NCBI GenBank assembly: GCA_001792895.1
Contig: MARA01000011.1
Coordinates: forward strand, 558,001 to 622,000
Reading direction: 5' to 3'
Origin: Lentinus brumalis
Lineage: Eukaryota; Basidiomycota; Agaricomycetes; Polyporales; Polyporaceae
DNA: 64,000 nucleotides
Below the pieces are notes generated by a model, which worked only from the letters and a program-made list of their open reading frames with translations, was not told the DNA's origin and made no database searches. How positions within the stretch are numbered: position 1 is the first letter of the stretch; each line of letters opens with the position of its first letter. Both the position numbers and the translations under genes were made by a program. This document shows, one piece after another, positions 12,731-25,094 of this stretch.

Positions 12731-15700
12731 ATGTTCACTCAATGGCGACATGCTGTTGAGAACCTCGCGCCGGCTCCCAGGACCTCTCAGGACGCGTCCA
12801 ACCCGGAGACACCTGCGCGCGAATCCACGGACTCCAGCATACGCACCTCCTTCTCGTCTTCCTCCCAACTCGCCGAGGCTGCCTTGAGCAATCTCAGGAA
12901 GACTCTAGTCATCCAGCGACCCGCCAGTCCCAGCCAGAGTCCCGGGCGAACGACCTCTCCATCTCCAGCTGCTGCGGAATCCGCACCGACACCTGCACCG
13001 AGGCCGCGTCCGGCAGGGAGGACAACACTGGAGGATAGACTGCGCGCCAAATTCGCGGTCGGGGATGCGTCTGGTACCAGTACTCCTTCATCATCTGCGA
13101 GAGCATCCCCTTCTCCCGTACCTGCCGCAGACCACCTACTCGCGTCTGAGGACAACGACATGCCGGTCGTGAAAGGCCCTCCCAATCCCCTCTCGCCGAC
13201 ATCGACACCACTACCAGACTCGCCACTCGCCTCTCCGACTATTGAGGCCCCCATGTCCCTCCATGCGGCTACCGAGAGCATCTCGGAGATCCCGATGCTC
13301 TCGGAGAGCCCCACTCCGTCGACGAATGAGGAAGAGGCGGCGTCCGCAGTAGACGCGACTCGTGCTGAAGAGGTTACCCCTACATCTTCCGAGGGCACTT
13401 CTCCTGACGATGCGCAACCGGTGCCTCCGCCCGAGCAGACCTCCGGTGACCAGGATCCTCCCGCCGCGACGGAGGCGACGGACATTGCGCCAGTGGCGGC
13501 CGATTCCACGAGCTCAGAATTAGAAGGGGCACTTGCGTCGGCTTCCATAGGGCAAGAGGACGCGCCTTCATCCCAGTCTGGACCCGCACCCGTACCAGAG
13601 TCACTGGGATCCCCAGAGCCTGCGCTTGACGCGCTCCAAAGCGCGGACTCTGTCTCGGCGGACGCGTCTGATGACCCTCTCGCGGAGCCCGCTCCGCCTG
13701 TGGACAAACTGGACGAAGAGCCGCCTGCGGCTGCTGTGGAAGATGCTACCAATGATCCCGCCCCGGAGTCTGTGCCGGTTCCGGACGGTCCTGCTCACAC
13801 TCAGTCGGAAGTCCCTAGGGCCGCCAGTCCCAGTGGGAAGGCAGTAGTCGGGGTTGATATCGAGGCGCTGCAGAAGCGACTGAAGCTCGTAGAGCAGCGG
13901 TTCACAGGTAAGTTTGAGTACTACACCCAGCCGACTCCGAACTCATCGGCTATATGTAGATGTCTCTACCTCCTTCAAGCGCCTGCAAGCCGAGAAGTTG
14001 GCTGCTGACCGTGTTCTGCGTGAGCTCACCTCTGTGGAGAGCGTCACTGAGGTCGATGCTTTGCGGGACTTCCTGCAGAATCTGAGCCTGAAGACCGAGG
14101 TGAGGAGCCTGGAGGCCAATTGGCATGCTACGTAAAGGCTGACGCGATGCAGATGGCACAAGATGAGATTCGACGGCTCACTGGCAAGCTCACTCGTACG
14201 TACGCTTTGTCCTGTCCCGGGTACCGTACGATCATCTCAGTTCACAGGTCAGGACGAGCGTTTGGAGGAGCTCCGAGATACCCACCGTCTCGAGTCAAAG
14301 TCCTTGACTGACCAGATAGACAAGCTGAAGGGACAAGTAGAGGGGGCCGAGAAGCTGCTCAAAGCTTCACAGAGCTCGACGAGCCAGGTTGAACAAGAGT
14401 CGGCCAAACGCAAGGCAGAGATCGACCGCTTGCACGGCGAACTGAGCAAAGCGACGAACACCGCGAAGGAGGAGGAGGAGAAGCGCACGAAGGCCATTGC
14501 GCTGCTGAAGACTGTCAGGCAGAAACTGGTCAAAGCGGAGAAGGAACGGGACGACGCGCTGAAGGAGATTGGCACGGTGAAGGAGGCGGAGAAGGCAGAG
14601 CGGGAGAAGGAGCGGGCGGAAAGGGCCAAACTGCAAGCCGAGATAGAGAAGGTCAACTCGGAGCGGGAGACCGCGCTACAGGGCATGCGGGCGCATTTCG
14701 ACAAGGAGTTGACTACTATGAAGGAAAAGCATGAGAAGGAGCTCGCTGCCCTCCGAGGACAGTTCGAGCTCGAGGCCATCACGACCAAGGTGCGCTCGAT
14801 CTTCTGTATGGGCGCATGCCATGGACTTACGTGGCATGCAGACGACTCACGTCCGGGAGATGGAGAACAAGAAGGCGCGCATCTCAAATCTTGAGAGCAC
14901 GGTCCGTACGCTCTCGAAGGAGAAGGATGAGCTCTTTGATCAGCTGCAAATGCGCCAAGCAGAACTCGAGTCTTCTCAGTCCACGCTTGAATCTCTCCAG
15001 GGACAGAACACCGAGCTGCAGTATCAGCTTCGTGAGGCAATCGACCGTATCGCTCTTCTCCAGGAGGAGTTCTCGGACGCGCGTCGTGAACAGGACATGA
15101 AGGTCCAATCTCCTGGCCCGTCCACAGAGGAGGTCACCCGCCTGCTCGCTGCTGCCGAGTCGAAGTACGAGGCTAAGCTCAGTGACTTACGCCGAAGGTT
15201 AGCCGAGGCTGAACGTGAGCGCGATGAAGGAGAGGCGCACTGGAGCAAGAAGCTGGCCGAGCGGGCGCGCGAAGTCGAGTCGCTCAAGGCGGTGGTCAAC
15301 TCGTCTCAGAAGAGCAAGGACGCAGAGCTGGAGAGTGCGCAGGCTCTGAAGGATGAGATCCAGGCACTCGAGAGCGAGATCCGCTCGTACCAGAAGCAGA
15401 TAACCGACCTCCATGCGCAGTTGGGGAAAACGGCCGAAGTCGAGGTGCGTGCGATCCAATACGACGCGGCGTCTTCATGCTGATTCCTTATAGGATGTGG
15501 CGAAGAACCAGCTCGCCGAGCTCAGTGCGAAAACGGCGGACTTACAGCAGTTGGTGGAGGAGAGCAAGGGTCGCGAAGCGCAGCTGCGTGCGCAGAACAA
15601 GGTGAGTTCGCGAATGTATTGCACTCAGTCCCTCACTCATATCGCGTTTAGACCTTGCGCGAGGAGCTGCGCAAAGTGCAGTCCTCTGTTGCATTGCTCG

Positions 15701-16053
15701 AGAAGCAACGCGGCCCCGGCGTTGGCTACTGGGCTTCGCGGAACGGGAACGGGAATGAGAGCACGTCCGAAATACGGTCTCCGGTGTCTTCCGTGTCCGA
15801 CTTGACCTCGCGCGAAACATCATCGAGACCGTCGTCCCCATCGACCGGGAAGTCGGAGGAGGAAGTCAACTTCGAGTACCTCCGGAATGTGATCCTTCAG
15901 TTTTTGGAACACAAGGAAATGAGGGTACGTTCCGACTATTCCATCTGTGTGAGGATCTTACTGATGTCTCTGCAGCCGCATCTCATCCGTATTTTGTCGA
16001 CTATCTTGCGGTTCACGCCGCAGGAGACCCGACGACTCATCGCGAAAGCATGA
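12731..16053 (+). CDS. GRIP-domain golgin (Imh1/golgin-245-like)
   Basis: A Golgi tethering protein of about 1,000 residues. The N-terminus MFTQWRHAVENLAPAPRTSQ is followed by a 350-residue Ser/Pro/Ala/Glu-rich disordered region encoded by one long exon (to 13907). A very long coiled coil follows (QKRLKLVEQRF, FKRLQAEKLAADRVLRELTS, IDKLKGQVEGAEKLL, ESLQGQNTELQYQLREAIDR and more) in exons split by short introns. The last two exons encode the GRIP domain: EEEVNFEYLRNVILQFLEHK, then PHLIRILSTILRFTPQETRR. The GRIP domain, with its conserved Tyr, is known to bind the small GTPase ARL1 at the trans-Golgi. No frame break was found across this 3.3-kb gene. A large antisense ORF over the first exon is a composition artefact. 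Confidence 0.92.
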
Positions 16054-16341
16054 TCATCATGAAGTATGCTATACCTTCGACTAGCCGTAACGCACCACAT
16101 AGTAGTACATACCCCGCATTGCACACTTTCAGGCCGGCCTACCACGTTGCTACACGCTATCTTGCGCTATCCAATTGTTTACGCTGTTCGTTCACAATGC
16201 ATATCACTCTGGAACGGAATTCTAGAGCGCGAAGAACGAAACTCTTGACCATGCATATGCAGTGCAGTTGATGATAGGCGCTGGCGGTATGTGTTCTTCA
16301 AGTGCAACCACCACGATCACCTGAGCATATCGCGGTTGGGC
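16054..16341. other. Short intergenic spacer
   Basis: 288 bases between the golgin stop and the MED5 start. No other gene was seen. Confidence 0.4.
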
Positions 16342-19300
16342 ATGTCTTTGAGCGAGCTCACCAGGAATTCGTATCAGAGTGGGATAACCGCACGGAAAGT
16401 ACATCTGTCCATTCGCCACCACGAAGATTTGATACTAACCACGTCGTCTAGTGGCTCGCCCTCTGCAAGCTGTTCATATCGAAGCACCTATCCCACAATG
16501 CGGCTCATAGCGTCGAATCAGACATCACCAGTCAGTGATTTTGGGCCAGAACGTATGCAAAGTGCAAGCTGACCGTCCTTACCTATACAAAGACTCTGTG
16601 TTGATACTCTTCCGGGACTATCCTGGTGATCCCACGCTGCAAGGGTACCTCAAACAAGCCATCGAAGATGGCGTTCTGTCTCTACCCACATTCCTCACGG
16701 CCTTCTTGCTAGCCGCGCCATCTCTGCAGGATGCTGCGACGCTGGACATGCTATGCAGAGTCGCCCTGGATCACCATTACGCGTCCGGTCTACCTGGTAT
16801 TGGCTCCCTTGTCCCCTACGGCGAGCCTGCGACCCGATTGCTCAGCACTGTCCAATGCGCTATGCAATTGATGCGCATTGCCTACGAACTTCCTGTTTCC
16901 AGCTTCCATCAACTGACTACCTCCGCCTCGGAGCTACTTGTCCTCCTGGTCTCAAGTGTGTCGGACGTGTCGCAGGTCGCCCCCGGCCAGGCCATGTTGT
17001 ACTTTGCCGATGCCAACGAGCTGTTGCAAAATCCGCGTGTATCGGGAGGCGTCCGGCAAGTGCTCGAGACTTTCGCGTACACTCTCAGCATGTACCTTGG
17101 GGACGACGCCAAAGTGGCGAGAGAGACGCAAATGATGCACACGCTGCAGCATACTGTCCTTGGATCCAGCTCGGAGACAGACATCGTCACCTGCAGTCTT
17201 GTCCTCGATCATTTGGTGAGTCCCTTCTTCCGCCACCACCCGCGCTGCACACTGAGTGTATCCTTTGTAGATAATATGCAGAGCGGGCGAATTCGGTTCA
17301 GGCGACGGACCACATGCGGTTGCAATCCTCGTCTCTCTTCTACGGGGATCATCATGGACCCCAGTTACATTCTATGCCCAACTCATCATCTCGGCACTGA
17401 CGTGTTTGGCGCAAAGTATCAGCCCTGGGGGGCCAACAAAGGCCTCTTCCATATGGAGAGCATTCACGATTGGCAGGGTTAGTATTAGCGCTTGATAACC
17501 CTGCGGTCTAATTAACGACGATCTTAGTTACCTCACCTACTTGCCTCGTTCCGAAAAGTAGGACGACCTGACGGTATCTCCGAAGCGGATTGGGTGAGTA
17601 CAGTCATTTACGTGTGAGGGCCGAGGTTAACCATCTTCAGCACTCAGCGTTGCAGTTCGCGTTGCCGCATGTTCTGCACCGCACTGATCTCCTAGAGAAG
17701 GTGGACAACAATGGACAGGCTGGAGTCTCAGACTCCGCCAGCGACAAATCCGTGATGTGAGTGTTTGCCAATGAGCTCCATCACCGTCAAATGAACACAC
17801 CAGCCGTAGGCCGCAAGCCTTTATATCGGAGTTCTTGTACCAACTCCTATCCGTTGGCGTCGTCGAGCAGGCGGTGGTAGCAACCATCAACCCAAACTTA
17901 TCGAACGATTTCCATCCTCGTATCGGGACGGAAGCACATGAGGCAGGCGTCGACCTTCCTGCAAGTACCGACCCGTTGTGATACATTGTTTCCAGCACTG
18001 ACATACTCTCCAGGGATACTTCGAGGGCAAGCTCTCGTCAGACGCTACTCCCGAAGACATTGAAGTCCTATTGTACCGCGCTTGGAAAGACCCCTGCTGC
18101 CACGCGGCATTCGCGGAGGTAGTCGTGAAGGTAGGAACCTCATACTATACGGTTCCCCACAAAGCAGTGTCCCTGACAGAGCCACGCAGCGCTTCACCAC
18201 CTGCTCAAAGAACATGGATGCAGAATCGCTGGGACTGGTATGCAAGATGCTCTGCACACATGAGATGGCGTTGGATATGCTGTCCCTCCATGCCAAAATC
18301 ACTGACTTGGTGGCTCATGCACTGGCGTTCATCGAGGACTATGACTGCGAGACTGTCGGTGGGTGATCATCGCTTTCCTTCTCCGAACTTCCGCCTCACG
18401 GACCGCTGGAGGTAGGCGACCCCCAGACCGCGGTTAGCCATTTGGGCGATGTGGTCTTGTTTGCTGAGGGAACTATCGCGCGACTCAATGTGAGTGAACC
18501 TGATGGGTCACTGTTTATGTTGGAGATGCTCAAACATACGATCTAGCTCGGGTCACTGGCATTCAAAGTCGGAGAGAGGCAACTAGATCCCAGATTCTTA
18601 CGAACTGCCGGGATGAATGTCCGAGCAGACTCACTGACGGGAGACGAACCAGCAGCGTTCACCTCGTGGAGCAAGGCTCTTTTCGATCCCGGAAGTGAGG
18701 GTATTGAGGACACTATCCTCCGGTATGTGCAAGCAACCGCTGTTGCCGTATGAGGTGAAAAAGCCTGATTGACATCCATACAGGGCTACGCGCCCAAAGA
18801 CCCTTCTGAAAATCGCCCCATTCCTCTTCGCACACGCGATACATTCGGTGACAGAGAGCAAGGTCAAGATGGACAAGGACGTGCTCAACAACGGGATCTC
18901 GTACTTCCTAGGTCCCCTGCTGAACTGGACTCTGGCTGGCGTCATCAGGTTCCTGCTCTCAGATATACAGCGGCGAGGGTAAATATCTCAGTCCTTCCGT
19001 GACGATTTAAGCAAACCTGACTCACTGCACTTAGATACATTGCACCTGTCCAACTGGACGTCCTCAAGACACTTCTCACCTCGCCTTCTTGCCCTCCTAC
19101 GGTGCTGTCCCTGTCAGCACCCAACGTTCTCCGGTCAATACCAGATCCCTTGCCAGCGAATATTGAAGATATCCTCAATAAAAGCGAGAACCCGCCTGAT
19201 GTGAAGGCTATCCGATCAGCGGCTCTTCGAGCATTGGGTCTACCAATCGAAGGTATGAACATCTGCCCCACACCCTCTCTGTCCGTCAAACTGATCATGC

Positions 19301-19913
19301 GCACGCAGAGCTGCACAATCCGCTATCCATAACCCCAGGGGCAACAGACGGGAAAAACCAAGCACGTCAACTAATCATCAACGCCCTGTCCGCCGCACGC
19401 GCAGGCCGCGCCCCCGCCCTCGACCTCGACCGTTGCATGCTGCTCTGCCCACCCACGAAGTTCCTCCGGATGCTCTGGGATCAACTCATCCACCTGCTCG
19501 CCTCCACGGTTTCGGACATGGAAGCCCCGCGGCGCTTCGCGACGTTCGTGCTGACCATACCTCGGACACCGCGCTCCCCGCCGCTGCTCCCGATCTTCCT
19601 GCACCTCATCCTGCCCTCCCTGGTCGCGACCGCGGACAACCTTGCCGCGACAGAGCAGACGATCTGGGTCGAGTTCCTCGTCGCTGTCATATCGTCGTCA
19701 CTCACCGGCGCACTCCACCTGGAGTGGGCGCTGCTAACGACATGCGGAGAGGAGCGGAACGTTTTGGGGCAGTCTGTCACGTCGATGTCCCGGAGGTTGG
19801 CGGGCGATCTCAAGCGACGCGGGAACGGGACGGTCGCCGGCATGGTCCTGCAGCGGCTCACGGCCATGCAGCCGTTTGTGGCGAACTTCCCGACGTTCGC
19901 GGCCGAGGTGTGA
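16342..19913 (+). CDS. MED5: Mediator complex subunit 5 (MED5/Nut1)
   Basis: A helical tail-module subunit of the Mediator coactivator, acting between transcription factors and RNA polymerase II. The start MSLSELTRNSYQSGITARK is followed by WLALCKLFISKHLSHNAAHS and LFRDYPGDPTLQGYLKQAIE, then DGVLSLPTFLTAFLLAA, all in the pattern of fungal Med5. Many further exons of alpha-helical, Leu-rich sequence follow (ILVSLLRGSSWTPVTFYAQL, LIDIHTGLRAQRPF in the middle). The last exon is large (KFLRMLWDQLIHLLASTVSD, FATFVLTIPRTPR, LAATEQTIWVEFLVAVISSS) and ends at 19913. More than ten introns are present and the exact joins in the middle were not all resolved. The family call rests on overall pattern and terminal motifs, so it is slightly less sure than the enzymes. 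Confidence 0.8.
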
Positions 19914-19965
19914 TGCGGTTCCAGTTACTGTCTGTATTGGTCTCCCTGGGTACATACATGCGTAG

Positions 19966-19986
19966 GAGTAGCGAGTAGCGAGTAGC
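19966..19986. repeat. Three tandem copies of GAGTAGC
   Basis: A 7-bp unit repeated three times just after the MED5 stop, in the 160-bp gap before the convergent zinc transporter gene. Short microsatellite-like repeat, no known function. Confidence 0.8.
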
Positions 19987-20073
19987 AATGTGTGAATATC
20001 TGATGAATACTATACTGCACAGATTACACGTAAAAGCGGTAGGTGGTCGAGGAGGAGAATAAAAAAAGGGATA

Positions 20074-21952
20074 TCAAGGAAAGTAATGCGAGACTATCAG
20101 ACGTCGATAGGCGGTGGGGCTGCCGAGGATGTCAGCTGCATATTCAGAGGAGAGGATCGGCAGGCACTCACGGCAGCACGCATTTTCTGACGGATTGCAT
20201 TCCTGGTCAGGTGGGCACAGAACCAGGCAAGACGACTCTGCTGACGTCTGGAATGGATCGCCGGATTAGCATTCCGAGAGAACCACAACCGAACGATGCA
20301 ATGGACATACCCTGAGATGTTCGTCCGGCGGCGAGTTGCGTGGAGGGTGATACTCGGGCTGTATTGTGCATGAATGGATACCCCGGTCGTGAAGTGCCTT
20401 CCGAATCTTCGCGGCTACAGGCATGAAGTCGTGCTTGCGGGACGCCATGACATGCACGGAGGCAACGATCTTGCTCTCGGACAGCTGCCAGATATGCAGC
20501 TCATGCACGGAGAGCACTCCATCCACCTCGAGGATCGCGTCACGGACTTCGTCCAAGGAGATGGTTGCCGGGACACCCTGCAACAAGATGAAGGCCGTGC
20601 TTTGCACTGTCCAGAAACCGGTCAACCTAAATGATGTCGTAAACACGCAGGATATACCGACTTACCCAGGGGAAGAGCGGAGGAAAAGATAATGACGGTG
20701 ATGACCAAACTGATGATCGGGTCAAAGTAGAACTTCCAGCTCCAGGTCGTGAGCCAGATAACCAGGCCCGTCGCAATAACGCCCACGTTGCCCAACGCGT
20801 CGCCAAGGACGTGCAAGAGCAAAGCACGCATGTTCATAGAGCCATGAGAGTGTCCGTGGCCTCCATGGCCATGACCGTGGCCGTTTCCGGCTTGCGTATG
20901 CGAATCATCGGACACGGTGTCGTCTGCGATGAGAGGCGTTCGCTCGTTCATGGCCCGCTCTTCGCTTGTTGTAGGGCTCTCGTCACGGTCGTCGTCCATG
21001 TCCATGCTCGCACGGCCGGCTCGGGATCTTGATCGGCCCACGCGTGACGGCGACCGCGAGCGTGCGCGTGCCACGTCGTGCGCAGCCTGCACGATGGACG
21101 CACGTGTGGCCGCAGGATGTCCGTACAGGGAGGAGTATGACGAGGACCGTTCGCGGGACTTGGGCCGAGCGACAGGCGAGATGGGTCTAGGGGTGGTCTG
21201 CCCGTCCTCCGCCTCAGAACGAATGCTCGGTGTCTGCGACGCGGAAGGGCTGGCTTTCCCATGGCTGTGTCCATGGTCGTGACCGTGCTCTGGAATGAAA
21301 TGAGGCGGGGCTGCAGCAAGATGGTGCTCGGGACGTACCGTGGAAGAGGAACAGCCCCACCACGTTCGAGGCTAGCCCCAGAGAACCGACCACGACCACA
21401 AGCTTGGGGTTAGAGATTTCTAGGTGGAAGCGGTGAGATAGAGTATTAGACATATGAAAGGCGCCACCAACCTGGGGTGCTGAAGAATCGCTCTATGGCT
21501 TCCAGGAAGATAGAGAAGCAGAGTGCGAGTAGGAAGACGCCATTGATCAGGGCGGCGAGGATTTCGGCTCGATGCCAGCCGTATGAATAACGAGAGTCGA
21601 TGTGGGTTTGGTTCGTGAGCTGTGGAGTGCCGGCTTGAACGCACGGAAGGGCAGGAGAGGGCGCGATGACATACCTTGATCGCATATAACGCTACCGCCA
21701 AGCTCAGGACATCGCTGCAACGGTATGTCAGTCCTCCACGGTGTCGCATGACCAGCGGAAATAAAAGACGCACTTGAGCATATGAAAGCTGTCCGCGACA
21801 AGGGCGAGCGAGCCGACAGCATATCCTGGGGAAGATTCAATCAACCACGGTGTGGCTTAGGCGAGAAATTGCGCACCGACGATGAGCTCGACGAAGAAGA
21901 AGAGGACGTCAATTACAAGCAGAAGGATTATGCGTGTTTCGCGGGACATCAT
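20074..21952 (-). CDS. Zinc/cation diffusion facilitator, ZRC1/COT1 type
   Basis: A CDF-family transporter that exchanges Zn (and Co or Cd) for protons, usually into the fungal vacuole. The start at 21952 gives MMSRETRIILLLVIDVLFFF, the first transmembrane helix, then VELIVGYAVGSLALVADSFH with the metal-site HxxxD pattern (SFHMLNDVLSLAVALYAIK). The next parts are YSYGWHRAEILAALINGVFL and PKLVVVVGSLGLASNVVGLF. A long cytosolic loop is rich in Ser/Arg and His (GHGHGHGGHGHSHG). The last two helices follow (LLLHVLGDALGNVGVIATGL, IISLVITVIIFSSALPL), then the C-terminal domain (ILEVDGVLSVHELHIWQLSE, VASVHVM). The tail has a Cys-rich patch, CLVLCPPDQEC and NACC. A GATA-motif cluster lies about 140 bp upstream. 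Confidence 0.93.
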
Positions 21953-22943
21953 GGTGGCATGCAGGCTCGGGGGCGACAAGGAGCGCAGTATTAGTGTCTG
22001 GGGAACGGGTCGCTCGCCGAGTTAAAGACCTCCTCCACTGCGCGAGCCACGTGCGAAGCCGTTATGTCATTCCTTTGGCTTGAAGGGCTCGGCTTATCAG
22101 ATAAGATAAGATGGTGTGTTTCATCTCCTCCTGCCGACTGATCACTCCCTTCTCCCTCCCTCCAATCGCATCCCGTTGCATGCTCCAGACCTTTGCTGCT
22201 GCGCCTTTGTGGTACCACCCACGAGCGTCGGAGTATGCTCAACCACAGGTCGTAGCGCGACTTCGCTCCCTTCGTCCGAGCCGATCATCGTTTGGTCGGC
22301 TTTGGCGGCCGCAAGTTCACGATCTCTTGCACCCTCTTGCACTTGACAAACACTCGCAGATCAAGCGAGAATCGACATCCGAATCGCAATAGAGGCTTGT
22401 TATTGGCAGGAGAGGGAATTCTGTAGTATGTGTATCATTCATGTTTGTCTCGTTTTGGGAGCAACAGGCTCTTGACAACCATCCTGTGTCCAAGCTTGCC
22501 CGTCATTCTAGCTTGTCTAGGGTAATCACGGTTCACAATCGGTGGCCTGTGCGGGCGGTGGACCCTGTATAAATGTCAAGTCATCTGCGTACATGTCGCA
22601 ACGGCAGAGGACCCTTGTGGCGCATCTCTCTGAACCCTCTGGCATTTCACTGTCTCAATGTTGCACTGAACAGAGATTAAAGCATGCACTCCACTGGCAA
22701 ACGAATGATGCCCTTGAACCCCGAAGGGTGCTTACTGAACGTTGCAACTTGTGAAGTCGATACGAGGTCACGTGGTTGGACGAGTTTTGACGTGTTTGGC
22801 AAGAGCCTCTAGCTGCTCGTCCAAATTTGCCGGCAGTTTCATCTGTATCGGCTACGCACTCGGTCCTCGGTCCTTGCTCTCTGTGCTACTGCTACACTCC
22901 AAAACGCTTTGTGCGACACTCCTTGAAGGACTCTCCGACCAAT
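21953..22943. promoter_or_regulatory. Divergent promoter region, zinc transporter / eIF3h
   Basis: 991 bases between divergent start codons. The transporter-proximal part has overlapping GATA motifs (see 22093-22113). A CACGTG palindrome occurs at about 22770. No coding sequence was recognised. Confidence 0.5.
22093..22113. promoter_or_regulatory. GATA-factor site cluster upstream of the zinc transporter
   Basis: The sequence TTATCAGATAAGATAAGATG contains one GATA motif on the minus strand and three (two in GATAAG context) on the plus strand within 21 bases, 141 bp before the transporter ATG. Fungal GATA factors bind such sites, often as pairs. Binding here is inferred. Confidence 0.6.
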
Positions 22944-24558
22944 ATGGCCGCAACATCCATGGCAGCAGCTCTTGCTGCGTCCCTCCCCGCAGCCCCGTCT
23001 GCGCCTGCACCGAGTGCACCGACTTATGAAGCCATCCCCGCGTCGATGGCGAAAGTGATTGACATTGAGGCGGAGATCCCTATTACGAGCGTACAGTTAG
23101 ATGCGATTGTGAGTGGTCTCTACATAGCGATCCACAGTTTCTGGGAGCATACATCCCGTGCGCCTGAAGCCTTGCGCGAATCGAAGGATCATGCCACCTC
23201 CGGGCGTCCCAGGCCTCCGTGCACCCACGTTTGCCCCAGTGTTTCCTTGCGATGGCCTCGGTCCCTGTCTACATTCTGCGCCGGCGCGCTGGTCCAAAAA
23301 TTCTGGGGTTCCCGGGGTTTTCGCGGCTGCTATTGCAACCCGTAGAACGTTACGCTGACGCTACGGATGACGCGCTGCATTGTTGCCCGATAGGTTGTCT
23401 CAAAAATTGTCAAGCACGCACATGAAGCCCCGGGTTCGTCGGCGCACGGACTCCTGCTCGGTCTCGATCTCGACGGCACCTTGGAGGTGTCGAATTCATT
23501 CCCTCTGCCCCGCCATGGCGATGACGACGACGACAAGTCGTCAAAGGGCCTCGGTGCGTGTTCATGCGTGGCGGCGACGATGAAGAGCTCTACGTGCTGA
23601 CATGACTTCCAGCGCGTTACCAGGGCTCGATGCTGCGGTCGCTGAAGGAGGTGCAGGCGGACGACAGCGTGATCGGGTTCTACCAGGGCATGACGCTCGG
23701 CTCGTTTTTCAATCAAACACTCGTCGACACGCAGGCGATCCACCAGGAGAGGCTACGACACGGAGGTATTGTGATCGTGCATGGTACGTACATTTATGTC
23801 CCCAGAACGTGTCTCTGTATGGTTTGTTGGGCGCGCGCTGACAACGTGCGGTTTGCCATAACAGACATCTCGCAGACAGCACGAGGAAACGCGTCTTTCC
23901 GGGCGTTCCGTCTCACGAGGGCGTTCCTAGACGCCTACAAGAAGAGCAACTTCAGCACCTCGAGGTGATTGACGTCCGTCTGTCCGCCGAGATGACGCGA
24001 TACTGACATCGCGGACAGCCTTATTGACCACCGGCTGACGTTCTCGTCCATCCTGGAGGAGGTGCCGCTGAAAGTCCGCGCGAACGCGCTTGTGAGCTCG
24101 TTCCTTGGTGCGTTGGCGGAAGCAGCTCCGGCTCCGGCGGCGCAGGCGAACCCGGCGTTGGCGTCGTCGTCAGCTGCGATCCCGCCGTCGTACACGAGAC
24201 TGAACCTGGGGACGGCGAACATGCCCGCAACCTGGAGCTGATCACGGAGGCCCTTGACAACTACAAGACGGAGGAGGGCAACCTGGCATATCTGCAGCGG
24301 CAGATTGCACGGGAGAGGGTGCGGGCGGACGCGTACGTTGCGAAGCGGAAGGAGGAGAACGCGTCGCGGGTTGCCGCCGGGCTGGCGCCGCTGCCTGAGG
24401 AGGACGTGAGCAGACTGTTCAAGATACCGCCGGAGCCGAGCCGGCTGGACAGCATGCTGCTGCTGGGCCGGATTGATGCGTACGGGAAGAGCCTGGAGGA
24501 GACGGCGAGCACTGGGCTGGTGAAGATGTATGCTGCGAAGGCGAACAGCGGGAACTGA
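22944..24558 (+). CDS. Eukaryotic translation initiation factor 3 subunit h (one-base frame break)
   Basis: An MPN-domain subunit of the eIF3 complex, acting in translation initiation. Exon 1 (MAATSMAAALAASLPAAPSA, then EIPITSVQLDAI) is followed by an unusually long intron of about 280 bases. The MPN domain then shows VVSKIVKHAHEA, GLLLGLDLDGTLEVSNSFPL, RYQGSMLRSLKEVQADDSV and GFYQGMTLGSFFNQTLVDTQ. The C-terminal part has EEVPLKVRANALVSSFLGAL, LELITEALDNYKTEEGNLAY and the family motif PLPEEDVSRLFKIPPEPSRL. The frame drops one base between YTRLNLG and NLELITEA, at the G4 run 24208-24211 or the C3 run 24224-24226. One added base restores continuity. The lack of a full JAMM metal motif in the domain is normal for eIF3h. 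Confidence 0.9.
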
Positions 24559-25094
24559 GGCGGTCGCCGTCGTGTATAGCAGGCTGTATACCGCTGTATG
24601 ATACGAGCAGTGGCGAGGCGCGCGCGTTGATTGCATCGCGCGCGAATCTCCTCGTGTCACGTCTAACCACCGCCGTACATAGATGGCATGCGTGAGCTGC
24701 CTGTGTTGTGCTTGCAAGACGTTCGCCGGCAAGACTGGGCGACAGACGGAGGGCCGTTGCCAGGAACAGACTGCGATTGGACGAGCAGAGGCAGAGGGAG
24801 AGATCCGATCGAAGGCCCGCAGCGACGGAGAGAGCCCGGGGCCGTGGGACACACGGGCTGGGCTGCGGGCGACCCTTTATTTATTTTCGAGTTGGCAGGG
24901 CTGCTCCGTTGCGCTTACCCCCCGCATCTCTTCAGGCTCCCGACGCGACTCCTCGCCGTCCCCGTTCCTTGCTCTCGCCTGTCCATATAAGCCCGCCCTC
25001 GTTCCTTTCTCGAGCGTGCCCTTCCAGTCCTTCCCTGCCCTCTCTCGCTATCCTCACGCTCTCTCACATCCGAGCTCGCCGACATACGTCCGCC
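24559..25094. promoter_or_regulatory. Promoter region of the secreted DPBB gene
   Basis: 536 bases, with a TATA box at 24986-24990 (CCATATAAGC) about 105 bp before the ATG and a long CT-rich tract between them. This is the architecture of a strongly expressed fungal promoter. Confidence 0.65.

Noticed and set aside
12787..13752. A 321-residue minus-strand ORF antisense to the golgin
   Set aside because: It mirrors the Ser/Pro/Ala-rich exon of the golgin. Its Gly/Ser/Ala composition is the complement of that low-complexity coding sequence.
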